Source of the DNA: Microvirga mediterraneensis
GTDB lineage: Bacteria; Pseudomonadota; Alphaproteobacteria; Rhizobiales; Beijerinckiaceae
Direction of reading: 5' to 3'
Length of the DNA: 64,000 nucleotides
NCBI RefSeq assembly: GCF_013520865.1
Contig: NZ_JACDXJ010000001.1
Location: forward strand, 2,657,001 to 2,721,000
Under the pieces are notes generated by a model. It saw only the letters and a list, made by a program, of their open reading frames with translations. It did no database searches and had not been told where the DNA came from. The translations under genes were made by a program, and so were the position numbers. Shown one piece after another: positions 45,313-53,429 of this stretch. Every line of letters starts with the position of its first letter. Positions within the stretch are counted from its first letter, which is position 1.

Positions 45313-46443
45313 ATGAGTGAAATTCGTCACCTTGCAGGAGAAGATCTGCCCCAAGTCGCGGACTTGTTTCAGCGTGTTCTGCTGAAAAGGTCCGTAACGG
45401 CGCGGGATTCGCTCATCACATATCTGAAAGAGCTATTCGTCGATCCCGTCGAAGCGAGGTCTGGATTTTGCTCGCACGTCTATGTCAAGCCTGATGGGGA
45501 GATTGCGGGTTTTATCGGGGTTCTCGCACTTCCAATGCGTCTCCATGGGGCTCCCGTCATGGCTGCCGTCGCGTCTTGCCTGATGGTCGATAACCATGCG
45601 GAGAATCCACTCGTCGGCGCGCGGCTTCTCCGCACTTTTCTGGCCGGGCCGCAGGATATTTCCTTGAGCGAGACAGCAAGCGATACCGCAGTTGCCATGT
45701 GGAGGGCACTTCGCGGCATTACTGTTCCTTCCTATAGCCTGGACTGGGTTCGTGTCATCAATCCGGCAGGTTTCCTCGTTGAGCTGTTTGCAGGCCGGTT
45801 GAGATTCGCTCGGAGTCTGATGCCGCTCTCGCGCTGCATCGATGCATGGGCTCGGCACAGAGCGAATGGGGCAGCTCTTCGTTGGTCAAGTGTTGCCGCA
45901 GGATCCCATACGCCGGGCTCGGGCAATTACAGCGATATACCGGTCGATGCGGAGAAGATGGCGGAACTCGTAGCGCAATTCGCCTCGCGGTTTTCGCTTC
46001 ACCCAAATTGGCCGAGCAGTGATCTCTCCCGTGTCCTGATCGATTCAGAGAGAAAGGACCTGTACGGTAAGGCCCAGTACAGAATGGTCATATCTCATGA
46101 CGAGACGCCTGTAGGCGCCTTTATCTATTACGGCCGCGAGCGACGGATAGGGCACGTCCTGCAAGTCCTGTCAGCTCCTGGTCGATCGGGAGTTGTCATC
46201 GATCGATTGATCGATCATGCGGCCAGATCCGGTGTGGTTGCGCTTCAAGGTCGCACTCAGCCTGAATTGCTGGACGCTATGCTGACGCGCCGATGTGCCT
46301 TTGCGCATCGATCGGCTACAGTTGTCCATGCTCGCAATCCCATCTTCCTGAAGCCCTTCCTGAGCGGTGAGGCATTCTTTAACGGGCTAGCCGGGGAGAC
46401 ATGGACCCGATTGATCGGAAATAGCTGGAGCGCCGAGCAGTGA
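45313..46443 (+). CDS. GNAT-like acyltransferase of unknown substrate
   Basis: This protein of about 376 residues has acyltransferase-like features: an N-terminal block IRHLAGEDLPQVADLFQRVL and a strand-loop region GEIAGFIGVLALPMRLHGAP with MAAVASCLMVDNHAENPLVG. These are typical of a GNAT acyl-CoA site, in which a pyrophosphate loop would follow. A second, C-terminal block (LYGKAQYRMVISHDETPVGA, FIYYGRERRIGHVLQVLSAP) looks like another GNAT-type half, so the protein may be a tandem GNAT. The acyl donor could be the acyl carrier protein encoded two genes downstream. The start is uncertain; a TTG at 45295 is also in frame. Confidence 0.6.
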   Translation: MSEIRHLAGEDLPQVADLFQRVLLKRSVTARDSLITYLKELFVDPVEARSGFCSHVYVKPDGEIAGFIGVLALPMRLHGAPVMAAVASCLMVDNHAENPLVGARLLRTFLAGPQDISLSETASDTAVAMWRALRGITVPSYSLDWVRVINPAGFLVELFAGRLRFARSLMPLSRCIDAWARHRANGAALRWSSVAAGSHTPGSGNYSDIPVDAEKMAELVAQFASRFSLHPNWPSSDLSRVLIDSERKDLYGKAQYRMVISHDETPVGAFIYYGRERRIGHVLQVLSAPGRSGVVIDRLIDHAARSGVVALQGRTQPELLDAMLTRRCAFAHRSATVVHARNPIFLKPFLSGEAFFNGLAGETWTRLIGNSWSAEQ

Positions 46444-46502
46444 GAGACCGTAGGCGATCACGTTGATTTATTCATCTTCCGGTATCATGGGAGCGCTTCG
46501 AC

Positions 46503-48452
46503 ATGTGCGGTATAGGGGGCTTTTTCGGAACTGGCGTTGCTCCGGAAAGGTCGCGATCGATACTCCAGGGAATGGTCAATGCCGTCGAACATCGTGGCCC
46601 GGATGATCGGGGCATCTTTGTTGGCGATGGGGTGGGGCTTGGACATACGAGGCTGTCGATTGTCGATATTTCCGACGGACATCAGCCGATGTCGAGCGGG
46701 AGCGGGCGGTTCTGGATCAGTTTCAACGGCGAAATCTTCAATCACGTTGAACTCCGCCAAGAACTCATGGAGCGTGGGCGCCGCTTCCGGACGAACTCCG
46801 ATACCGAAGTCATCCTGCACCTATTCGAAGAGCATGGAGCAGACTGCGTTTCCCTTTTGAATGGCGATTTCGCTTTTGCGATCTGGGACGGTCACGAGCG
46901 CCGTATGACTCTTGCGCGGGATCGCATGGGCGTTCGTCCGCTCTATTACGCAAGTCACAGGGATACGGTATTCTTCGCGTCGGAGGTTAAGGCAATCCTG
47001 CGCGTTCCCGGAATCGACGCAGAAATCGATCCGTTCGCTCTTGATCAGATCTTCACCCTGTGGGCTCCGGTCGCGCCAAGAACCATATTCAAGAACATAT
47101 CGGAACTTCCGCCGGCGCACATCATGGCGATCGACGCGAATGGGCTGCGCTCCAGGCCCTATTGGCAACTGTCGTTTCCTGACCGGCAAACGACAAGCCG
47201 TACCGTCTCGATGAAGGACAGGTCGGAAGAGCTTCTCGATCTCTTGGATGACGCCACACGCATAAGATTGAGAGCTGATGTACCGGTGGGAGCCTATTTA
47301 TCGGGTGGTTTGGATTCATCGATCGTCAGTGCGCTTGCAGCACGCACGATATCGAGCCGTCTGCGGACGTACTCGGTGACATTCGCCTCCGCCGAACATG
47401 ATGAAAGCTCATATCAGGACGAAGTCGTGCGTGCTCTTGGAACTGAGCACAGTTCGGTAGAATGCCTTCCGCAAGACATCGCTCGGATATTTCCCGATGT
47501 TGTGCGGCATATGGAGACGCCTGTTGTCAGGACCGCTCCGGCGCCGCTCTTCATGTTGTCGGGTCTGGTGCGCGATCACGGGTTTAAAGTCGTCCTGACA
47601 GGCGAGGGGGCTGACGAGGTTTTCGCGGGCTATGATATCTTCAAGGAGGCGGCAGTCCGTCGCTTCTGCGCCCGCCAGCCACGCTCCCGCTTCCGGAGCC
47701 ACTTGTTCAGGCGGCTCTATCCCTACCTGCCGAACCTGAGCCAGCAGACTCCGGAATATCTGACTTCGTTCTTCTGCGGCGGTGACGATGCATCGGATAG
47801 TCCCCTGTTCTCTCATCTGCCTCGTTTCCGCAGTACATCTGCCGCCAAGATCTTCTTCTCCGGAGATTTCCGCGCAACGCTGGGAGGATTCGATGCCGCT
47901 CAGACCTTGATCGACCGGCTGCCGGCGGATTTCAAGCGCTGGGCCCCCTTGCACCAGGCGCAGTATATTGAAACCACGTTCCTCCTGCCTGGGTACATCC
48001 TCTCCAGCCAGGGAGATCGCGTCGCGATGGCTCATGGGGTGGAAGGGCGCTTCCCATTTCTCGATCATCGTGTCGTGGAGTTTGCCGCCAAGCTGCCGCC
48101 CGGGGCGAAGCTCAAGGGGCTTAGCGAGAAGCATATCCTGCGCGAGGCAACCAAGAACTTGCTGCCTCCGTCGATAGCTTGGCGCACCAAGCAGCCGTAT
48201 CGTGCACCGGACTGCGATCCCTTCAGCATGGAAGGTGCGCCCGACTATGTTGCGGAAATGCTTTCACCGCGCGCTGTTGCCCAGGTCGGCATTTTCAGCC
48301 CACAGGCGGTTGAGAAGCTTCATGCAAAGTGCCGGCGGCAGAACTCCGCCGGATTCCGCGACAGCACGGCGTTCGTCAGCATCCTGTCGACGCAACTATG
48401 GCAACAGGCTTTCGGTGCATCGACCAAGTACCAGAGTACGTATGCCGCCTAG
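46503..48452 (+). CDS. asnB: Asparagine synthase (glutamine-hydrolysing) family amidotransferase
   Basis: This 649-residue protein has both AsnB domains. The class II glutaminase starts MCGIGGFFGTG with Cys2 as nucleophile, followed by VEHRGPDDRGIFVGDGVGLG, HTRLSIVDISDGHQPM and FNGEIFNHVELRQ. The synthetase domain has the ATP pyrophosphatase loop VGAYLSGGLDSSIVSALAAR and VVLTGEGADEVFAGYDIFKE. In polysaccharide and natural-product clusters such homologues often amidate a carboxylate other than aspartate. GGGAG precedes the ATG. It is followed by the ACP gene after 20 bp. The symbol is for the family; the in vivo substrate is not known. Confidence 0.9.
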   Translation: MCGIGGFFGTGVAPERSRSILQGMVNAVEHRGPDDRGIFVGDGVGLGHTRLSIVDISDGHQPMSSGSGRFWISFNGEIFNHVELRQELMERGRRFRTNSDTEVILHLFEEHGADCVSLLNGDFAFAIWDGHERRMTLARDRMGVRPLYYASHRDTVFFASEVKAILRVPGIDAEIDPFALDQIFTLWAPVAPRTIFKNISELPPAHIMAIDANGLRSRPYWQLSFPDRQTTSRTVSMKDRSEELLDLLDDATRIRLRADVPVGAYLSGGLDSSIVSALAARTISSRLRTYSVTFASAEHDESSYQDEVVRALGTEHSSVECLPQDIARIFPDVVRHMETPVVRTAPAPLFMLSGLVRDHGFKVVLTGEGADEVFAGYDIFKEAAVRRFCARQPRSRFRSHLFRRLYPYLPNLSQQTPEYLTSFFCGGDDASDSPLFSHLPRFRSTSAAKIFFSGDFRATLGGFDAAQTLIDRLPADFKRWAPLHQAQYIETTFLLPGYILSSQGDRVAMAHGVEGRFPFLDHRVVEFAAKLPPGAKLKGLSEKHILREATKNLLPPSIAWRTKQPYRAPDCDPFSMEGAPDYVAEMLSPRAVAQVGIFSPQAVEKLHAKCRRQNSAGFRDSTAFVSILSTQLWQQAFGASTKYQSTYAA

Positions 48453-48472
48453 AGTTTGAATGGAGAGAGAAG

Positions 48473-48742
48473 ATGCCTGCTACTATTGCAAATGAACTTC
48501 GCAGCTTCATCGTCGATAACTTCCTTTTTGGCGATACGAGCCGCCCGGTTTCCGATGACGTGTCATTGATCGAAAGTGGAATCGTCGATTCAACCGGGAT
48601 CCTGGAGCTCGTGGCCTTTCTGGAGGAGAGGTACGGGATCGCAGTTGCCGACGCGGAAATCATCCCTGCCAATCTCGATACGATCAGCAGCTTGTGCGCC
48701 TACATAGACCGCAAAACCACCGCGGGAGTACGGGCTGCGTGA
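48473..48742 (+). CDS. Acyl carrier protein
   Basis: This 89-residue protein has the ACP four-helix pattern. The phosphopantetheine attachment serine lies in SLIESGIVDSTGILELVAFL (DST in place of the usual DSL), followed by EERYGIAVADAEIIPANLDT and SSLCAYIDRK. The start at ATG 48473 has GGAGAGAGA upstream; a longer frame upstream is inside asnB. It sits between asnB and an AMP-dependent ligase that could load it, so it probably carries the acyl or aminoacyl intermediate of this cassette rather than serving fatty acid synthesis. Confidence 0.88.
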   Translation: MPATIANELRSFIVDNFLFGDTSRPVSDDVSLIESGIVDSTGILELVAFLEERYGIAVADAEIIPANLDTISSLCAYIDRKTTAGVRAA

Positions 48743-48751
48743 TCGGAAGAT

Positions 48752-50314
48752 ATGAGTGGAGAAGATTATATGCGCGTCGAGGAATTTCTGCGCGAGAGTG
48801 CGCGCAAGCACGGCCGCAAGGAGGCCTTGATTACCAACAGTCGAAGGCTCACTTATGATGAACTCGACGACCTCTCTGAGCGGATGGCATGGTCTCTTGC
48901 GCAGAATGGCGTAGGACGCGATGATCGTGTGGTCATATTCATGGAGAATATCTGGGAGGCGGTGGTTTCGATCTTCGCCGCCCTCAAGGTTGGAGCCACA
49001 TTCAGTCCCATCAATGCAACGACAAAGACCGACAAGCTGGCGTACATTCTCCAGAACTGTCGGGCGAAGGCTGTCATAACACAGTCTAAGTTGAGTGGTG
49101 TTGCTGCTGCCGCAGTGGAAATGTCGCCTACCGTTGAGCTCACCGTCGTCGCCGGAGACGGGGAGAACAAGCTACCGTTCGCCCTGTCCTTCTCGGATTG
49201 CGTTTCGCATCGGTTCTCGGCGCCCTTGCGCCATGGCGGGATCGATATGGATCTTGCCATGCTGATCTATACATCCGGATCGACGGGGCGGCCCAAAGGC
49301 GTGATGATGACGCATCGCAATATGGAAGCTGCCGCGACATCGATCTCGACGTATATCCAGAATGTGTCATCCGACATCATCCTCAACGTGCTCCCGATCG
49401 CATTCGATTATGGTCTTTACCAACTCATCATGTCGATCAAGCTCGGAGCTACCCTCGTGCTTGAGAAGTCCTTCGCTTTTCCTCAGGCAATTTTCGCTGT
49501 CATGCGGCGGGAACACGTGACCGGGCTGCCGCTCGTCCCTACCATGGCGGCGCTGATCCTTCAGATGAAGGATCTGGTGCCGGGTTCGTTTCCTGATCTC
49601 CGCTATATTACCAACACGGCCGCGGCCCTGCCGCCGTCTCATATCGCGCAGTTAAGGAAGCTTTTCCCCGACGTTCGGATCTATTCGATGTACGGTCTGA
49701 CGGAATGCAAGCGTTGCACCTATCTTCCGCCGGAGAAGCTGGACGTTAAGCCCGACTCTGTGGGAATTGCCATTCCCAACACCGAGGCCTTCGTCGTGGA
49801 TGATGACGGTAAGAAGGTGCCCTCAGGTGTGATCGGGGAACTCGTCATCCGCGGGCCACACGTCATGCAGGGATATTGGGAGGACGATGAGGCTACAAGA
49901 AAAGCACTCAGGCCTGGCCCGCACCCCTGGGAGAGGGTTCTTTACACGGGAGACCTGTTTAGAGCCGACGAGGATGGATATCTCTACTTCGTGGGACGTA
50001 AGGACGACATCATCAAGACCCGCGGTGAGAAGGTTGCACCCAAGGAGGTTGAAGCCGTCATCCATGCCTGCCCAGGTGTCATCGAGGCCGTTGTCGTGGG
50101 TGTTCACGACCCCATCCTAGGACAGGCCCTCCATGCCATCGTCGTCGCACAAAGTGAGACCCTTACGGAGCAGAGTATCATTCGTCACTGTGCAGCCCAT
50201 CTGGAAGACTACATGGTTCCCAAATCGGTAGTATTCCGCATGGAGTTGCCTAAAACCGACACCGGCAAGGTCAGCCGCAGACTTGCTGCGGAGACACTGG
50301 AGCAAGTTCAATGA
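48752..50314 (+). CDS. AMP-dependent acyl/aminoacyl ligase
   Basis: This 520-residue adenylate-forming enzyme activates a carboxylic acid with ATP and probably loads it on the adjacent ACP. Motif A3 is AMLIYTSGSTGRPKGVMMTH, A5 is IYSMYGLTECKRCTYLPPEK, A7 is LYTGDLFRADEDGYLYFVGR, A8 is KDDIIKTRGEKVAPKEVEAV, and A10 carries the catalytic Lys in LPKTDTGKVSRRLAAETL. An alternative start at ATG 48770 has GGAGAAG at good spacing and may be the true one. It resembles ligases annotated near exosortase-linked polysaccharide loci, but no exosortase is visible here. The stop overlaps the next gene by 4 bp. Confidence 0.88.
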   Translation: MSGEDYMRVEEFLRESARKHGRKEALITNSRRLTYDELDDLSERMAWSLAQNGVGRDDRVVIFMENIWEAVVSIFAALKVGATFSPINATTKTDKLAYILQNCRAKAVITQSKLSGVAAAAVEMSPTVELTVVAGDGENKLPFALSFSDCVSHRFSAPLRHGGIDMDLAMLIYTSGSTGRPKGVMMTHRNMEAAATSISTYIQNVSSDIILNVLPIAFDYGLYQLIMSIKLGATLVLEKSFAFPQAIFAVMRREHVTGLPLVPTMAALILQMKDLVPGSFPDLRYITNTAAALPPSHIAQLRKLFPDVRIYSMYGLTECKRCTYLPPEKLDVKPDSVGIAIPNTEAFVVDDDGKKVPSGVIGELVIRGPHVMQGYWEDDEATRKALRPGPHPWERVLYTGDLFRADEDGYLYFVGRKDDIIKTRGEKVAPKEVEAVIHACPGVIEAVVVGVHDPILGQALHAIVVAQSETLTEQSIIRHCAAHLEDYMVPKSVVFRMELPKTDTGKVSRRLAAETLEQVQ

Positions 50315-51315
50315 GTCTGACCACAGCGGCCAAGAAAAGAGATATGTCGGATCCGATGCTTGCGATTGATCCGGCCGTTGAAGCGGACCGCATCGCTTCC
50401 CTGCTTCGGACGCAGGTTCAGACGACCTTGAGGAAGCGCGGTCTGGTGTTGGGCTTATCGGGCGGGATCGATTCCAGCCTGTGCGCCGCACTCGCGGTGC
50501 GGGCTGTCGGTCCAAAGAATGTATTCTGCCTCCTGATGCCGGAAAACGACTCCGATCCGGACAGCCTGAGGCTTGGAAAGCTTGTGGCAGAGACTTATGG
50601 AATCCGGAGCAAGGTCGAGGATATCGGTTCGTCCCTTGACGCCATGGGCTGTTACACGCGGCGAAATGAGCTCATTCGCGACATTGTTCCGGAATACGGT
50701 GAAGACTGGTCGTGCAAGGTCGTCATCGCCAACGGCGCAGAGGGAAGCGGCTACAATTTCTTCTCGTTGGTGGTGGAGAGCCCGGAGGGAGAGACGCGTC
50801 GAGTGCGGATGCCGCCGGCGGCCTATCTCGGCATCGTTGCCGCTACGAATATGAAGCAGCGGACGCGGAAGATGATGGAATATTTCCATGCGGAACGCCT
50901 GAACTATGCTGTCATAGGAACGCCAAACCGGCTGGAATACGATCAGGGCTTCTTCGTCAAGTATGGCGATGGGGCTGCCGATGTGAAGCCGATTGCCCAT
51001 CTCTATAAAACCCAGGTTTATGAATTGGCCGCTTATCTGGGCGTCCCGGATGAGATCCTCCGTCGCCCTCCGACCACGGATACCTGGTCCTTGGCACAGA
51101 CCCAGGAGGAATTCTATTTTGCCCTTCCTTATGATCAGATGGATCTCTGCCTCTACGGATTGAACCATTCCATCCCGGCAGCGAAAGTGGCGGCTGCTGC
51201 AGGATTGTCCGCCGCCGTCGTCGAGAATGTCTGGAGAGACATCATCGCCAAGCGGAAGGCGACGCAGTACTTGCATATGAAGCCGCTCTTGGCCGGGGAG
51301 GTGGGCGAAATATAG
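50311..51315 (+). CDS. NadE-like ammonia/amide ligase (NAD+ synthase family)
   Basis: This 334-residue protein of the N-type ATP pyrophosphatase superfamily shows the PP-loop LVLGLSGGIDSSLCAALAVR and NadE motifs GTPNRLEYDQGFFVKYGDGA and DVKPIAHLYKTQVYELAAYL. Classical ammonia-dependent NAD synthetases are about 275 residues; this one carries roughly 60 extra residues between the PP-loop domain and the NMKQRTRKMMEYFHAERLNY helix (including CKVVIANGAEGSGYNFFSLV and VESPEGETRRVRM). It starts inside the ligase stop (ATGA overlap), so it is coupled to the ACP/ligase genes. Either it is a true NAD synthetase in an odd place, or it forms an amide on a pathway intermediate, which I favour. Confidence 0.78.
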   Translation: MSLTTAAKKRDMSDPMLAIDPAVEADRIASLLRTQVQTTLRKRGLVLGLSGGIDSSLCAALAVRAVGPKNVFCLLMPENDSDPDSLRLGKLVAETYGIRSKVEDIGSSLDAMGCYTRRNELIRDIVPEYGEDWSCKVVIANGAEGSGYNFFSLVVESPEGETRRVRMPPAAYLGIVAATNMKQRTRKMMEYFHAERLNYAVIGTPNRLEYDQGFFVKYGDGAADVKPIAHLYKTQVYELAAYLGVPDEILRRPPTTDTWSLAQTQEEFYFALPYDQMDLCLYGLNHSIPAAKVAAAAGLSAAVVENVWRDIIAKRKATQYLHMKPLLAGEVGEI

Positions 51316-51460
51316 TCTCCTGCCACGCCAGCCCGATTGAATGAGCCTCTCGTTTCCATCCGGGTTGCTCCTGACCGTGACGGCATGTGTCGAATGTCCG
51401 TGAACAGGAGCATGATGTGGCTTGAGAGCGTCTCTGCACGAGAGAAGGGGGGAGGGATTC

Positions 51461-51904
51461 ATGATTGGATTCAGACGCGCATTCCGCTGTGGTTTGGCGG
51501 CCCTTGCCGTAACGCTCGCGCCGGCTTCGGTGACGCCAGTTTGGGCGGCGACCGGGACGGTTCGCATCGAGGTCGTTAAGGCCGGGTTCATCGTGGGCGT
51601 CGGCGGTGGTCGGGGGACGCTCGTCTTCCAGGGGCGGCGTTATCCGCTGCGCGTCGGTGGCTTGAGCCTCGGCGCGACCATTGGAGCCTCGAAGGCCGAT
51701 CTGGTCGGACGCGCCTACAACCTGCGCCGGGCTTCCGATATCGCCGGCACCTACACGGCAGTCGGGGCGGGCGGCGCGGTCGGAGGCGGGGCATCCGGCA
51801 TTCGGTTGCAGAATGCAAGGGGTGTCGTGCTCGACCTGCGTGGCCGCAACGTCGGACTGGAGTTGAACGCCAGCGTGAGCGGAGTGGAGATCGGCCTGCG
51901 CTGA
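51461..51904 (+). CDS. Small exported protein of unknown function
   Basis: This protein of 147 residues has a signal peptide (FRCGLAALAVTLAPASVTPV, cleavage after VWA) and a small Gly/Val-rich beta domain: TGTVRIEVVKAGFIVGVGGG, RGTLVFQGRRYPLRVGGLSL, GATIGASKADLVGRAYNLRR, then NVGLELNASVSGVEIGLR at the C-terminus. I do not recognise a characterised family with confidence. The start at ATG 51461 follows GGGGGAGGG. A decayed relative of its C-terminal end is seen at about 61690-61806. Confidence 0.75.
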   Translation: MIGFRRAFRCGLAALAVTLAPASVTPVWAATGTVRIEVVKAGFIVGVGGGRGTLVFQGRRYPLRVGGLSLGATIGASKADLVGRAYNLRRASDIAGTYTAVGAGGAVGGGASGIRLQNARGVVLDLRGRNVGLELNASVSGVEIGLR

Positions 51905-51975
51905 GGCGGGACGCTGCTCTCATCAAAGAAGGAAGTATCGAACCTAAAAGTGGAGTCCCTTTTGGGGTCGATGCT

Positions 51976-52170
51976 TTAACGGTCTGACGCCGTTTCCCTG
52001 ATGTGGACGATCCTGTCGAGCTTGGGTTGTTCGACGCCGAGCTGGCCTGCCCATTCCGCCAGCGCGGAGTCATAGAGCATGGCTCGAAAGCGCCTCGGGC
52101 CCTCCGCGCTTCTTTTCAGCCTGACGAGTTCATCCAAAGCGCGCCGCAGAGATCTCCGGTCCACAGGCAT
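51976..52170 (-). CDS. Small hypothetical protein
   Basis: This is a predicted 64-residue basic protein starting MPVDRRSLRRALDELVRLKR, with a helical N-terminal half and no Cys or signal peptide. Support comes mainly from a strong Shine-Dalgarno (GGGAGG, 7 bases before ATG 52170) and coherent codon use. No function can be assigned. Confidence 0.5.
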   Translation of the reverse strand: MPVDRRSLRRALDELVRLKRSAEGPRRFRAMLYDSALAEWAGQLGVEQPKLDRIVHIRETASDR

Positions 52171-52367
52171 CGTTGCACCTCCCGCGAAATCGCCACCCTG
52201 CATCCTTACGACCATGTCGTCAAAAACTCAAAAGTCGTATGGTCCGACGTCAAGGAACGTACCTTTCATCGATCACGCTTCTCGTCGGTTCGCCTATAAG
52301 ATGGTGGTACATTCCGCTTTCACGCAGGGCAGGATTGAAATCGAACCTGATCAGTCTGTCCGCAGCG

Positions 52368-52796
52368 TCAGCGCGAACAGCGCTCATATCGGGTTCCGAG
52401 CGTGTCCTGCTCATTGGAAAAGCGTTTGAGCGAGCCGTCCGGCTGAGGAGCCATGAGAACCCGCAACTCGTTGCCCGCGACGGCATTGGCGCAGTCGAGG
52501 GTGAGAAGCTGTCGATCGCTGGCGGGCCGGACCGATTTGATGCGACACGATGCGCTCGGCGTTTTCAAGCGGTTGCCCGAGACGATCATGGCCGGCACGA
52601 AGATATCGACTGGTTTCTTGAACGAGGTGCCTTTCCCGGCATCCGAGAAAACCTCCGCGCATTCGGGACCTCGCTCGAGCCAGCTTCCCTGATAGGCCGA
52701 GAGATTTCCTTGCGCCCTTGCGCCTGTCCCTGTAGCCAACACGGCAATGCACAGACCAAGCCCCACGCGCGCCAGATATCCCGCGAGATCCATCAT
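52368..52796 (-). CDS. Small exported Cys-containing protein of unknown function
   Basis: This 142-residue protein has a signal peptide (YLARVGLGLCIAVLATGTGA, cleavage after ARA) and a mature domain with four Cys (PECAEVF, SASCRIK, TLDCANA, YERCSR), suggesting two disulfides. The mature region starts QGNLSAYQGSWLERGPECAE, reminiscent of small periplasmic lipocalin-like or inhibitor-like proteins, but I cannot name a family. The start at ATG 52796 has AAGGGAAA upstream. It is divergent from the SH3-domain gene across a region holding an inverted-repeat element. Confidence 0.7.
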   Translation of the reverse strand: MMDLAGYLARVGLGLCIAVLATGTGARAQGNLSAYQGSWLERGPECAEVFSDAGKGTSFKKPVDIFVPAMIVSGNRLKTPSASCRIKSVRPASDRQLLTLDCANAVAGNELRVLMAPQPDGSLKRFSNEQDTLGTRYERCSR

Positions 52797-53429
52797 AATT
52801 TCCCTTCGTCCCTCCATTGTCGTCCTCCTCTTCCCCAGTCTTCTCCCCCGGTCTTCGCGAACTGCAAAGCTTTCTAGAGACTTGAACATCGAGATCCGTG
52901 ACTGCGAGCAAACGCAGATACGATGCGCCGATATGACGTCCTTGCAGTCTAACGCTCGGGCCGGGCCCTGCATCGCTCGAACTCAAGGTCGCGAGTAAAC
53001 TACTCGAGACGGAGCGTTCGGCTTGACCGATAGGGACAGTCTCTTGACAGTTTGGGCCCTACGTCTGCTCCGAGGGCGCTCGAATACCTGCCCCGGTAGT
53101 ATCGCCGGAGCACATCCGCGGAGAGGCCGTTCAGCCACCGATTGGGTTGGCCCCAAGTGTCAAGCGCCTGTCCAGATCGGTCAAGCAGCTCTTCCAGCTG
53201 AACTATAGTGTGCTTTGTCGATGGTGGTATGCGCCAGAGGGGACGTTGGGGGGACGCTCTTGGCGCGATGCGCGTTTTGGTGAGACTCTTCGCAAGGACC
53301 TCTGCGTGCCGATGAGCCGCTGTAGGGAAGAGATGTGTGCTCGACCTGTCGGCCACCGCAGGAGCCGAACCGGAGAGGCAGCCGGCAGCTGGAACTTCCC
53401 ATTGCCGGAACATGCAGGAGTGATGTCCG
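52797..53429. other. Divergent gap with inverted-repeat element
   Basis: No gene is supported in this 630-bp gap. It contains a 166-bp element with terminal inverted repeats (53021-53186). Promoters for the SH3 gene (right) and the exported-protein gene (left) must lie here but were not assigned. Confidence 0.5.
53021..53186 (+). repeat. MITE-like element with terminal inverted repeats, copy 1
   Basis: The left end GCTTGACCGATAGGGACAG (53021-53039) is complementary to the right end CTGTCCAGATCGGTCAAGC (53168-53186) with 2 mismatches in 19. The pairing continues inward to about 38 bp per arm (CTTGACAGTTTGGGCC against GGCCCCAAGTGTCAAG). The copy at 61463-61617 has the same left end, including TTGACAGTTTG. 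No ORF is inside. Confidence 0.7.
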
